A stretch of 64,000 nucleotides of DNA. It comes from Sabellastarte sp. h YS-2021. Lineage: Eukaryota > Annelida > Polychaeta > Sabellida > Sabellidae. Position 1 is the first letter of the stretch. Each line of letters begins with the position of its first letter. Made by a program: the position numbers and the translations under genes. The notes under the pieces were generated by a model. It was not told where the DNA came from and searched no databases. It saw only the letters and a list, made by a program, of their open reading frames with translations. Location of the stretch: positions 153,784,881 to 153,848,880 of the forward strand of contig OZ024928.1 in the NCBI GenBank assembly GCA_964017235.1. The letters are read 5' to 3'. Below are positions 18,908-29,869 of this stretch, piece after piece.

Positions 18908-19598
18908 CTCTCTTTAACACATTCATACTACTTTCCACCCTGTCAACATTTTGTTCATATTTTTCCTGTTGTTTCGGAATCTCATCAGTTACATGTTTTC
19001 GCAATTGTTCTAAGTCTGATTGAGTTGTTTTTTGCGCATCTTCTAAAGTCGTAACTGTTGACGTGACTTCATCGAGACTTGATTTCATACCATCGATCTT
19101 ATCTGAAAGCGATGAAGTTACTAATCTAAATTCCTTAATAATACGACTTTCAAAAACAAGCAAAGTACTAACCGTTACGAGTTCATTGGGTGCTCCGATG
19201 GGTTTTTCGTCGTGAAACGCGGTAGGTTTTGTATCAGTTCCAACATCTGATTGCAACAAAGTCGATTTAGCGTCGCAAATATCAAATTCAGTCTTTCCGT
19301 GCGATACAGTATTAACTGTATCAGTCTGGTATCCAAAATCGGCGCTAGACTGTACCGATAACAGACTTGACTTATCCAAACCTACAACTTGTTCAGAAAA
19401 TCGAATGTAATGTTCATCCAGAATTTTCTGAGTACAACTTGATGGAAAACCAAGTTCCAGAAATTCCAATTCGGTCATGGTTCCACCTAATGCTTTTCTA
19501 CGGGCTAATATTACCTTAACCCTTTCCACACCAATACCTGGGACTTGTAATAAGTCTTCCCTACTGGTATGTTCAATGTGTAATGGCTTGGCAGCCAT
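18843..19598 (-). CDS. Gag N-terminus: helix-hairpin-helix and coiled coil, part 1
   Basis: ATG at 19596-19598 opens with MAAKPLHIEHTSREDL followed by VPGIGVERVKVIL, a helix-hairpin-helix resembling the ComEA/RuvA-type motif (leucine, xPGIG, xxxAxxIL), known for sequence-independent DNA contact or as a protein interaction fold. A second helical block to about residue 70 completes the domain. The remainder (about 110-250) is coiled coil. It is the first ORF downstream of the leader. The frame is lost around 18843-18907. Not a usual Ty3/gypsy Gag start. Confidence 0.7.
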   Translation of the reverse strand: MAAKPLHIEHTSREDLLQVPGIGVERVKVILARRKALGGTMTELEFLELGFPSSCTQKILDEHYIRFSEQVVGLDKSSLLSVQSSADFGYQTDTVNTVSHGKTEFDICDAKSTLLQSDVGTDTKPTAFHDEKPIGAPNELVTVSTLLVFESRIIKEFRLVTSSLSDKIDGMKSSLDEVTSTVTTLEDAQKTTQSDLEQLRKHVTDEIPKQQEKYEQNVDRVESSMNVLKRDVCDLRSEVSQASEGFSRHCA

Positions 19599-20636
19599 TT
19601 TGTCTATTGAAACGCAATAACAAAAAATTTCAGATTTAGATCAAAATGTGTAATTGTTAATTGTTAAAATAGCTAATATGTACTAAATTTGAATGTACTG
19701 AATCTGTAATTCAAAAATTAATTTTCATGCAAATATCTGAAAATATGTCTGGAATTTTCCTAATATTTTTTCCAAGATGCAACATGCAATTTATTAATAT
19801 CTAAAAGTAATATTATTCACTATATCAAATATATTGTAGAAGTAAATAAATTTTGATGAAATAAATTTTCAATACTAATTCACAAGTACCTGTAAGAGAA
19901 ATACTGTATTTTGTTGAACAGATGATCTGAAATCGCTGAACAACTTGACTACAAACTTAAATAACAAAATCAAATCAAACAGTTTAAAATAAATTTAAAT
20001 CAGAATTTTGATTTGGGCTTAATTATTCAAAAGCATGTACGATTCTAACTAGGTTAGTAATACATACAAAATATCAAAGTAATAAGTTTTCAAAAAGTTT
20101 AAATTATATTTTACCAAGTTACTTTAATTCAATGTAAATCCATTAACTTTTCAAACTAATTCAGTAAACTTTGCAACTTTTACTTTCACTGATAGAAATT
20201 ATTTTACTTCAACACATAAACGTGGCAAAATTCTAAATGTCTCAGACTATATCAGTTTCCACCAAATTATATTCTAAAATGGTACGCTGCGCAGTGACCT
20301 TGGACACGTCTTTTGCGCAATGCTTGAACGGCGAATATAGAACGGTAAATAAAGCACGCTGTTGAAATCTCGTACATGGTCCCTTCGCGTACAATTGTAA
20401 ACAAACGACTCGTGGTTAAAATATTTATAAAATTGTTATTTTTTGCTTGATTTTAATAAATAGCATATCGTTTTAAAGCTTACAACAAAGTGAAAGCATC
20501 TACAATGACAATCTCCCAATATTTCTTTACAGATTCTATGAAAATAGAGTAACAAATAGCCTATATTTTTACAATAGATATCACTATGTATGTGGTATTG
20601 ATGGAACAGCCAACGTGGCGTTGGATTTGTTTTGAT
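19599..20636 (-). other. Leader region of the LTR element, very AT-rich
   Basis: No coding frame or clear motif. On the minus strand this is the 5' untranslated leader between the primer-binding site and gag, interrupted upstream by the DIRS insertion at 20637. Confidence 0.55.
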
Positions 20637-20928
20637 TTTTATTGCGAAAAATACACTTACCATTTCCTGACCATTGCTATATGTTGGTGCCATCCAACTC
20701 ACTGGCCAACGTTGAGAAACGTTTTAAGAAACCTTAAGAGGCCAGTGAGTGAGTGTGAACTAGCATGTCCCCCTAGTGGTCATGTGACCACGCTAGTAAA
20801 CAACCTTCATTATTTTTGTTGGCCATCCTAGAGTGTGGATGTTGATTTTCAATTCTCATTTTATTAAGTTTTTTGGACTTCTGGTGCGTTTTTGGAGTTC
20901 TGTGATAAGACATTATAATGTGTATACA

Positions 20929-22300
20929 ATGTCTTCTCAGGACAAAATTAAGGAAAATAGCACAGAGGAATTGTGTTTTTGTGGCCATTTTATGGGGATT
21001 GATGACCACTATTTGTAAAATGGCGGTATTGATGTTTCGTTGTTGGATGAAGACGACTCTTCAATTCACATTTCTTCTTATTCTTCAAAAGGCTCGTGTT
21101 ACATGAGGATGGGACAAGTTCTTTTATCAATTCTGTTTTTTCACGAGATTGAAGATTTACAATAAAACACTGAAACTGTCGGCAGTCTAGTAGCTCCGGC
21201 AGGGACAGTTTACAGGTTGCTAGGCAACCAAGGGAGTCGCCATGACAGAAATAATTCGATTGATATAAACCTGATCATTCGTCGGGTTCTAACAACCAGG
21301 CGTTTGGAGGCTATTTTTCACTTCGTACTTCTCAGTCGAACAGGACGTCAAGAAGGAATTCCCCATGGAGGCAGACATCTTTTTTCACAACAGGAGGCAT
21401 CATTGTGGAGAAGTTCCGAGTACACGTCTGAACTGTCACTGCGATTAACTTATCCGGTGAAGTTCAGTCGGAACGTTTGCACGGAGGAAAATACCTGCAT
21501 GACGTCATCCGAAGACAATCGAGTTTCCATACCTCCCAAAAGGTCTGGAATCGGGTTGTCAGATGACCGGAGTTGTGTTTCATCTCACAAATTAGCTCTC
21601 TCATTCTGCGGGTTATGTAGGGTTTCTACTGGCAACCGGCACCGGTACATGAGACCTATATGTACCCATTGTCAGATTTTGTTCAACAATACAGGTTCTC
21701 TGTGTTTCTTGCAGCATAATCATGTCAAATCTTGGAATTTAATAATTTGGAGTTATCTAGCAGTACCTCTGTCAGGAGGTCTTCAAGAATTTAAGGATTA
21801 ACAGGAATCTCATAGAATATCCAGTACTACCTTGGACTGTGTACAGTATTTTCAATTACAGTCTTCAATGATCCTGGATGTTTTTTGGACAGTGCGTTGA
21901 CCAGTTCTTCAACTTGTTACTCATCAGGAGTGTTACAAGTCTTACTTTTCTCTATCTTATCTCTTAGATGATTTTGGTAGAATAAAAGTGCATTTTTCAC
22001 TCTTAATGAGGTTTTCTCCTGCTGTACTCTTGGCAGATGTCTCAGGAAAACTTCATTTTGTGATCTTGGTTGTATAATGTTTCTTCTGTCTGGGAAGGAG
22101 CAAACTCCTACACATGGTTACAGATGGGCCCCAGGGCAGTTTTTTGTTCCCATTATGATAATTAATCCTCCAACACTGTTACAAAACTCTCCTCCTCTGT
22201 AAGACTTAGAGGGGTTAGGAGTAATCTTTAGGAGGAATGTTTCTCCAGTAGTGGCAGATATTCTACACCTTACATCTCAACATAGTAAGAGGATAATTTT
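20929..22300 (+). pseudogene. DIRS gag remnant (copy 1)
   Basis: Starts ATGTCTTCTCAGGAC, then reads FCGHFMGIDDHYL, which parallels the CGHVMALFDNHQKC start of the intact DIRS Gag at 60694. Frame is lost within 30 codons. A 194-codon frame at 21217-21801 probably descends from Gag but shows no motif beyond position. Confidence 0.55.
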
Positions 22301-23179
22301 TTCAACCATACTTTACCTTTCACAGAAGCAACAATAGCAGGAAGGAGTACTTATTCATGTTCCTAAAGCAGTTGTGGACATGTGTTTTAAGAATAAATGA
22401 ATAAAATGCGGGAGATATCAGTTTGCATAAAGCTGTGTATGGAATGATCGACAAAAGGGCGATAATACCAGTGAGATGGTGATATCCCTACAATTTTACA
22501 CTTTATCGGTTGTGATAAGCTGGGAAGAGATGGCTACCACTAATAGTTGAGGTCAGGTAATAAACCTTTACATGTACCTTAATTTCGCATAGTTGGGATT
22601 TTCGCAATTAATTGTTACTAGTAAGTGAATGGGTGTGTCCACTCGTTTCTTACAGTTGCATTCTTTCGTAGCCGGATTCACGCAATTCTTATCTTCACTT
22701 CCCTGTTGATGACAATTCACACCGGTTCACTGCCTGTTTGCTATGTTAGTCCATGGTGAGAATGTGGCATCTATAAGAACGCATCATGCTTTACCAGTAT
22801 AGACCATTTCATTGCTTTGCTCTTGGAAATGGTTTATTTTCGACTTTTCTATGGCATCAACGGATAGTGAACCTGATGGCTGCAGTAGAAGGCATTGGGT
22901 GTCACCAGCTTATAAAAAAAAAAAAAAAAAAAAAACCAGGATTTTTAGTTTGGATTGCAGATTCCACCTTAGGGTACATCTTTACTCATAGCAAAGCATC
23001 TTCTCCGGCTAATGGTTTCTAAGGAAGCCATTTCTTTGGTGGCGGTATGGCTTCATAGGAGAAAACAGTGCCATTGGGTTATTTGTTTATCAGGTAACCC
23101 CAAGGCTATCTGCTAATGTACCACAGATACCACACATAATACACAGATAATGTACCAGTTTTTCTGTTCTCAGGTTCCA

Positions 23180-24260
23180 TCTTCAGTGGTGGAACGACTT
23201 TTCAATTTGCAGGAGCTTCCTTTTCTTCATCAGAAGGAGCACAATCTCCTTCTGTTATTAGATGCTTTCTTTAAGGGTTGGGATGCACAATTATGGCATC
23301 AAACAGCCAGTGGTCTGTTGTATCATGAGGGGTCAAGACTCCACATTAACAGGGTTACTACCTTTAGAATCATTTGGAGGTCTGATTCGGATTCTGAATC
23401 TGTTGATTTCCCCAGATATTTCTTCAGTGGTTTCCTATCTGAACAGGTAGGGAGGTACCCGCTTTCAGGAATGTGTTTCCTTATCTGAAGAATCATTCTT
23501 TGGACGAATGCCATGGGTTCAGATTCAGGCATATCACTTCCCAGGGTATACAATATTCCAACAAATTCTTTGTTCATGAGAGTCAAGATGATTCAAATTG
23601 AATGTGTTTTTGGATGACTTTTGAATCTTCTATTCTGATTCAGGTGTTCAATCAAATCTGTCTTTGATTACAATCACCAATGATGGATTTGTTTTGCAAC
23701 TAGTTTGAACCACAAGCTTGTCTTTTTCAACTTTTCTTGGGATGGACTGGACAGTTTGTTTGGTCCTGTGACCTTGATTCTTCAGGTGATGCAGGTGAAT
23801 CATTTGGCTTCTAAGGCTCCTTTGGTTTGCAACCTGTAGTCATTCCTGCTTTGGAACCTTCTTTAGATCTTGCTTTGGTCAAGATAGGTTTCTTTGTCCA
23901 GGGAGAGCCTTGAGAGGTTATCTGGATAAGTCAAAGATCTCAGGAAAGGCAAGAAAATTCTTTTTGTACCTATTAAGAAGGGCTACTCCAAGATTTAGGT
24001 GCAGAATCATCTGGATGGCATCAGAGTGGCTAGGGATGTCTTATTTTTGGGATCTGGTGGATCTGTTCCACAAAGGTTCCTTTTAAGGCTTCCCTTGCTG
24101 GTGAGTTCAATCATTATGCCATTGGTATCCAACAACCTGAATCTTAAGCTTCCAGTGTATGTGTTTCCTTTCTTAGACTGTGGGGCTTGGGGAACAGGTG
24201 CATTACTCATTTCTTGGGAGGATCTGGACAGCTTTGTGTTTGTTCCAGTGGCTCTCATTC
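23180..24260 (+). pseudogene. DIRS RNase H and downstream domain remnant (copy 1)
   Basis: In shifting frames: a KGWDAQLWHQTASGL...LHIN block and SSVVSYLNRQGG, both typical of DIRS RNase H, then PMMDLFATSLNHKL, and at 24140-24250 the LPVYVFPFLDCGAWG...ALLISW segment that follows RNase H in DIRS elements (sometimes described as methyltransferase-like). Frameshifts and what looks like an internal rearrangement break it. Confidence 0.7.
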
Positions 24261-24469
24261 CTCAGGTGACTCAAGATGATCACCTACAGGTGCAGAATCA
24301 TCATGATTGCACCAGGATAGCCAAAGATTCTTCAGGTGATTTAGAAGATGACCACCTTCAGTTGCAGATTCATCATGATTGAATCATGATGGTCATGGTG
24401 GATGTTCTTGGTTGTGGGACCTGGTAAATCTATGCACATCTGAGGCTTCTTTGTGGTGAACTTCTCAGA

Positions 24470-25075
24470 TACTACTTTTCTAGATGTAGCAAATTTCCTT
24501 CATTATTTCTTTAAGGAAAGAAATCTTAAGCCATCTACTATTGCTGGTTACAGAATAACAATGGTAGATTGCTTTCCTTGAAGGGGAATAAGTCTCTAGA
24601 ACTCTTCAGCTGTATAGATTGTTGACATATTTCTATAGAGACAATCCAGTAGCCAATAGGTTAAGCCTTCTTTTCCTTTTGTCTCTGGTCTTGTTTGGTC
24701 TCACCAGACAGCCTTTTGAGCCTTTGGGGAAGATTTCTTGGAGTTTATTAACTTTCAAGACAGTCTTTCTTTTGACTTTGGCATTAGGCAAAGGAAGAAG
24801 GGTATTCTCGTTGGCTTTGTCTTCCCTTACTTTGAATGAGTATTGCTCACAAGTGGCTCTGGCCATTTATTAGCCAAGATTCAGTTGGCTTCGGATGGGC
24901 CTACTTCAGTTAAGCCGGTCGATATGCCAGCTCTCAATCACTGGGACAGCAGTTTTACTCAAGATAGATCTCTTTGTCTTGTGAGGTTTTGAAATACTTT
25001 TACTTGGGACAAAGGATTCAATGAGGAATTATTATGTCTTGTCTGTGCCTAGTTAGGAAGGCTTTACAGCAGATA
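24470..25075 (+). pseudogene. DIRS tyrosine recombinase remnant (copy 1)
   Basis: The core-binding part (KERNLKPSTIAGYR) and the start of the catalytic domain (FLLTLALGKGRR, where the first catalytic Arg is expected) are readable, then PTSVKPVDMPALNHW and DRSLCLVRF. Several stops interrupt it, and the C-terminal HxxR and Tyr region was not found. Confidence 0.7.
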
Positions 25076-25637
25076 TTTTCAGGTCAACTATCTTATCTTG
25101 CTGTGGGCAGACTATCATTTTGACTGAGGAGAAGTCAAATTCTGACTCTCAACAGCAGCGAGTCAAAGCAAGAATCTTTAGGTTTTAGGATAGTGTTTCT
25201 GTATATGAATTTTTATATGCATGTTACTGGAAACCATAATTTTTTTACCAATTTTCAGTCTCACCTGCTTGGTTTGCTTGTGGTCAGACTTTGATATTGT
25301 GTTCTACAGTTTGTTATCTTATAAGTATATGCGTGATACTTATATTGATACTTTAGTATGCATTTGCAGCTGTATATCTGTCATACTATCTGTATTTATA
25401 TTAGGCAGAATTGTTGACTTCATTCAGACTTGGAGTTACACAATATGCTGATGACACTTCCAATATTTGTGTCACCTGTGTGGGTGTTGGATGTTTGTCT
25501 AGATACAGCATTCAACGGTGGCAATAACTGGCAATTTGTGAGAACTTCAACTACATACTATGATTTAGGCGATCTGTATGGTATGTGGTGACTGTTGGAA
25601 GTTTATATGTTGTTGTATGCATGTAAATTTCAATGTA

Positions 25638-26544
25638 AATTATCTCTAAAAGTATTGCAGATAGCCAATTTTTGTCAAATAACTCCTTCACCTACTTTTG
25701 GGAGAGCTTTCACTTGGTGAAGTTTCAGACCCGTAGGTAATTACTCACCTACTGAAAATGAGTTAATGCAAATTATCTCTAAAAGTATTCCAGATAGCCA
25801 ATTTTTGTCAAATAACTCCTTCACCTACTTTTGGGAGACCTTTCACTTGGTGAAGTTTCAGACCTGTAGCTAATTATTCACCTACCCAAAATGAGTAAAT
25901 GCTAATTATCTATAAAAGTATTGCAGATATCCAATTTTTTATCAAATAACTCATTCATCTACTTTTGGGAGACCTTTCACATGGTGAAGTTCCAGACCCG
26001 TAGGTAATTACTCACCTACTGAAAATGAGTAAATTTGAATTATCTCTAAAAGTATTGTAGATAGCCAATTTTTCTCAAATAACTCATTCGCCTACTTTTG
26101 AGAGAGCTTTCACTTGGTGAAGTTTCAGACCCGTAGCTAATTATTCACCTACTCAAAATGAGTAAATGCGAATTATCTCTACAAGTATTGCAGATAGCCA
26201 GTATTTCTCAAATAACTCATTAATATGAAAACAACTTATAGGAAGTCATGGGCTGCAAATCTTTTCATGTGGTCAGATTTGACCTTGGGCCCCTCCTGCT
26301 TATTATTGGTCCTAGAGGTTTGCAATGTGAAAACAACTTATAGGAAATCATGGGCTGCGAATCTTTTGATGTGGTCAGACTTCACCTTGCGCCCCTGCTA
26401 CAGGGTCAAATAAGGGTAGCCAAACTTAAAAGTGCTTTCAGCTTGCTTATTAACGAAAAATGCTTTTTATCTTCTAAACTATGTTTGTTGGCCTTTGTCG
26501 GTGGATACATCCAGCATCTGGCCACAGATGCGTCCTTTTTCTAG
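25638..26544 (+). mobile_element. 3' part of a Helentron-like element with 134-bp satellite
   Basis: About four satellite units lead into the 'gaaaacaacttataggaa' block and a clear 3' end: CGGTGGATAC (26499-26508, the inner inverted repeat), a 7-bp stem GCATCTG/CAGATGC (26514-26531) and CTAG (26541-26544) followed by T. The 5' half is missing, apparently lost where the DIRS copy joins. The same 3' end recurs at 38953-38956. Confidence 0.75.
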
Positions 26545-26819
26545 TTTGCCTCAAAAATCAATTAAAACAACAAATATATGGACAATAACTGATTAATACT
26601 TCATTTACAGCAATTTGGAGTCAAATAATGGTGAATTTAATGCTCAAAAATCGGCAAATTCACGTTCAAAAGTCGGCGATTTTGCGTTAATTACACGCTC
26701 GAAATTGCCGTGAATTTCTACTCAAATTAGCCAAAAAACAGTGTATAAACTCTCAACATACAATAGAATTGAATATAAATAAAATTATTGGCACCAAGTA
26801 ACAGAAATGTGAGTTTTTC
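26545..26819 (-). other. Upstream part of the LTR element leader
   Basis: AT-rich non-coding DNA between the nested Helentron tail and the primer-binding site. Confidence 0.5.
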
Positions 26820-26837
26820 ACACACTTCTGGTACCAA
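26820..26837 (-). promoter_or_regulatory. Primer-binding site of the LTR element
   Basis: Directly after the 5' LTR the minus strand reads TTGGTACCAGAAGTGTG. TGGTACCAGAAG resembles the 3'-CCA end complement of a tRNA; it is similar to, but not the same as, the initiator-Met-type site TGGTATCAGAG. Position and the leading TGG support the call; the tRNA is not identified. Confidence 0.65.
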
Positions 26838-27148
26838 TAAAGTATAAACTCACCAAGAACTGTGTCCACTGTCACTTGGTTGTTACCTCACAGCAACACT
26901 TGACAAGATATTCTATATTTACAATACTGTATTTATGTATTTAAATACACCTGTACTGCCAGATAATTAGCAGCAAAGGCTGACAATTTACTTTATATTT
27001 GTGACCATGCACATTGGCTGTTAGAGCTAGACTGACGCTATATTTGAAAAGGGCAGACTAACTCACTTCTGTGTCCTTGACCCCTGACCTAGTTGTTGGG
27101 GAATAGTGGATACTAAACATCGGCGCCGAAACACCGGATTTCACCACA
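26838..27148 (-). repeat. 5' LTR of the TatD-carrying retrotransposon
   Basis: 311-bp partner of 5318-5620; same ends (TGTGG...ACTTTA on the minus strand) and followed outward by the GTTC duplication at 27149-27152. Confidence 0.85.
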
Positions 27149-27152
27149 GTTC
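27149..27152. repeat. Target-site duplication GTTC (high-coordinate side)
   Basis: Matches 5314-5317 exactly and abuts the LTR edge. Confidence 0.8.
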
Positions 27153-27247
27153 CAATAATAACCCCATACAAAATATAATCAATGAAATACCCTTATTTAA
27201 TGGTAAAACTTTGTAATTATTATGTTAATATATTTTATCACGTTAGC

Positions 27248-27366
27248 ATAGGAGTAACACCCTCCAAGCCATGGCATACATAATGTTTAATCATGGTTCT
27301 AGGCAACAAACCATGAATCATGCTAAAATTCTGCATATACCATGGTTTGTCAGGTGTTATTCCTAT
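27248..27366. mobile_element. Small fold-back element
   Basis: ATAGGAGTAACACC at the left pairs with GGTGTTATTCCTAT at the right (one mismatch), and CCATGG is in both arms; an inner pair AATCATGGTT / AACCATGA nests in the loop. 119 bp, non-coding. Probably a tiny MITE; target duplication is unclear. Confidence 0.5.
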
Positions 27367-27493
27367 ACTTGTTATTCCTAGTCCAATTCCTATTCTTGCA
27401 AAGAGATTTCTCAGTTAAGCTCACATCAAATTTCACCAAACTCTCTTTGATTCGAGGCTAGATTTTATTTTTACAAACAAGTACACTATTATT

Positions 27494-28983
27494 GTATCCC
27501 CGACGCGAAGCGGGGATACTATGGATTCATCATCGTTGTCGTCCGCGTCCGCAGAGATTTCTTGTTAGCGACCTACAGTCCACATTTCTTTCCAGATTTC
27601 TTTCATATTTGGCAGGTGGCTTGATATGGTAGAGGACTCGCCACCCTATCTTTTTGGTAGGCTTTATGTCTAAATTAGGCCTGTGGTAGACAAAAATGTC
27701 TAAAATGTGGAATATTGCTTGTTAGCGACCTACAGTCCAGATTTCTTTCATATTTGGCAGGTGGCTTGGTATGCTAGAGGACTCGCCACCCTATCTTTTT
27801 GGTAGGCTTTATGTCTAAATTAGGCCTGTGGTAGACAAAAATGTCTAAAATGCATTAAAAGTCATGAAATCGTGCACTAAATCACTTATAACTTGAAAAG
27901 TGTTGCATTTAGAGCATTTTGTTAAAATATGTTATTCAGCTACTTTTTTCATAGCTACAACATGGTGAGTAACTTGGGTGTCTGTCTCAATAGCTAAGTG
28001 AGTAATAGCTACTTTTGGGCTTTTCAGTAACTTCCATCATGAGTAAAATCACTTGTAACTTGAAAACTATTGCATTTACACAATTTTGTATAAATATGTT
28101 ATTCAGCTACTTTTGGGTCAGCTATAACATAGTAAAATTTCAGACCTGTAGCTCATGGCATAGCTGAGTAATATCTACTTTTAGGTTATCACTGTTGAGT
28201 AAATTACTTATAACTTCAAAAGTATTACATTTAGAGTATTTTGTTTCAATATGTTATTCACCTATTTCGGAGTCAGCTATAACATAGTGAAGTTCCAGAC
28301 CTGTGGCTCATTGCATAGCTGATTAATAGCTACTTTGAAGTTCACACTGTTGAGTAAATCAGTTGTAATTGGAAAACTACTGCATTTACAGAAATTTGTG
28401 TAAATATGTTATTCAGCTACTTTTGGGTCAGCTATAACATAGTGAAATTACAGACCTGTAGCTCATGGCACAACTGAGCAATAGCTATTTTCAGGTACTG
28501 ACTGTTGAGTAAATGACTTGTAACTTGAAAAATATTGCATTTGGAGTATTTTGTTAAAATATGTTGTTCACCTACTTTTGGGTCAGCTAAAACATCGTGA
28601 AATTACAGACTTATAGCTCATGGCATAGCTGAGCAATAGCTATTTTCAGGTTCTCACTATTGAGTAAATCAGTTGTAACTTGAAAACTATTGCATTTACA
28701 GTATTTTGCTTAAATATGTTGTTCACCTAATTTTGGGTCAGCTATAACATAGAAAAAATTCAGACATGTAGCTCATTGCATAGCTGAGTAATAGCTACTT
28801 TGAGGTTATCACTGTTGAGTAAATCAGTTATAACGTGAAAACTATTACATTTACAGTATTTTGTTTAAATATGTTATTCACATAATTTTTGGTCAGCTAT
28901 AACAGAGTGAAATTGCAGACCTCTATGTCATGGCATAGCTTACCAATATCTACTTTCAGGTTCTCACTGTTGAGTAAATCATT
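27494..28983 (+). mobile_element. 5' module A of a Helentron-like element (hairpin end plus satellite)
   Basis: Starts with a terminal hairpin: GTATCCCCG...CGGGGATAC (27494-27519), followed by CTATGGATT-like sequence. A duplicated 180-bp block with 'tttggcaggtggcttg' follows, then about eight imperfect units (roughly 150 bp) with 'aacttgaaaac', 'cagctataacatag' and 'gtagctcatggcatagctg'. It always ends 'gagtaaatcatt' next to module B at 28984, as in the second copy at 35682-37195. No coding capacity. Confidence 0.7.
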
Positions 28984-29575
28984 GTATCCACCGGATAGCC
29001 GCAGTGTGTAGAGAGATTTCACCATTACCGCTCTAACGAAAAAAAATATTATAGCTAGCCTTCTCAAGTTTGCAAGGTATATTAGAGGGTGCACCACAGT
29101 ATTCTATTGGTAGGCTTTATGTCTAAATTAGGCCTGTGGCTAAATTACTTGCCTACTAAAAATGAGTAATTCTGCATTTTCTCTAAAAGTATTGCAGATA
29201 GCAAATTTTTCTTAAATAACTCATTCACCTACTTTTGGGAGAGCTTTCACATGCTGAAGTTCCAGACCTGTAAGTAATTACTCACCTACTCAAAATGAGT
29301 AAATGCGAATTATCTCTAAAAGTATTGCAGATAGCCAATTTCTTTCAAATAACTCCTTCACCTACTTTTGGGAGAGCTTTCACTTGGTGAAGTTTCAGAC
29401 CCGTAGGTAATTACTCACCTACTGAAAATGAGTAAATGCAAATTATCTCTAAAAGTATTGCAGATAGCCAATTTTTGTCAAATAACTCCTTCACCTACTT
29501 TTGGGAGACCTTTCACTTGGTGAAGTTTCAGACCTGTAGCTAATTATTCACCTACTGAAAATGAGTAAATGCTAA
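28984..29575 (+). mobile_element. 5' part of Helentron-like module B, interrupted by a DIRS element
   Basis: Begins GTATCCACCGGATAG, a shortened version of the 5' end at 50757, then shares 'gtgtgtagagagatttcaccattaccg' with it. A few 134-bp satellite units follow and break at 'aaatgctaatt', where the DIRS copy is inserted. It resumes at 35159. Confidence 0.7.
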
Positions 29576-29576
29576 T

Positions 29577-29762
29577 TTTTTATTGCGAAAAATACACTTA
29601 CCATTTCCTGACCATTGCTATATGTTGGTGCCATCCAACTCACTGGCCAACGTTGAGAAACGTTTTAAGAAACCTTAAGAGGCCAGTGAGTGAGTGTGAA
29701 CTAGCATGTCCCCCTAGTGGTCATGTGACCACGCTAGTTAACAACCTTCATTATTTTTGTTG
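29577..29762 (+). repeat. Left inverted terminal repeat of DIRS copy 2
   Basis: Inverted match to 34951-35158, near-perfect apart from the outermost about 25 bases. It contains a palindrome GTGGTCATGTGACCAC, which could bind an E-box factor; function unknown. Confidence 0.88.
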
Positions 29763-29869
29763 GCCATCCTAGAGTGTGGATGTGTTATTTTAATTTGGAT
29801 TTTTATAAAGTTTTTTGGAGTTTTTGTGGGAATTTGAGTTCTGTGGTAAGGCATCTGTGTTGACAATGT

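Larger units (their letters stand above)
20637..25637 (+). mobile_element. DIRS-type tyrosine-recombinase retrotransposon, copy 1 (right end missing)
   Basis: Begins TTTTATTGCG, the same left end as the copy at 29576, and stays alignable with that copy for 5 kb. The left inverted terminal repeat (20637 to about 20822) is present, but the right repeat and internal complementary region are missing: the sequence jumps at about 25637 into Helentron satellite. Inside are fragments of gag, RNase H and tyrosine recombinase, all broken; no recognisable reverse transcriptase core was found. Both copies share most defects, suggesting spread of an already defective form or a segmental duplication. Confidence 0.8.
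5318..27148 (-). mobile_element. Complete Ty3/gypsy-type LTR retrotransposon carrying a TatD nuclease gene, with nested insertions
   Basis: Two direct repeats (5318-5620 and 26838-27148) enclose, on the minus strand, gag, protease, reverse transcriptase/RNase H, integrase and a TatD-like gene. Both repeats start TGTGGTGAAATCC and end TTTATACTTTA on the minus strand, diverge sharply outside, and are flanked by GTTC. A primer-binding-site-like sequence lies inside the high-coordinate LTR and a short purine tract beside the low-coordinate one. Later insertions inflate the span to 21.8 kb: a hAT MITE, a Helentron-like element, and a DIRS copy with a Helentron tail. Pol has one in-frame stop and one frameshift, and gag has one of each, so this copy is probably dead. 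The gene order up to integrase is standard Ty3/gypsy; the third gene is not. Confidence 0.88.

Noticed and set aside
21217-21801. 194-codon frame as a real gene
   Set aside because: Lies in the decayed gag zone of DIRS copy 1, is destroyed in copy 2 and has no motif.
22915-22935. Poly-A run as the tail of a retroposed gene or SINE
   Set aside because: The same run is at 31830 in the second DIRS copy, so it is part of that element.
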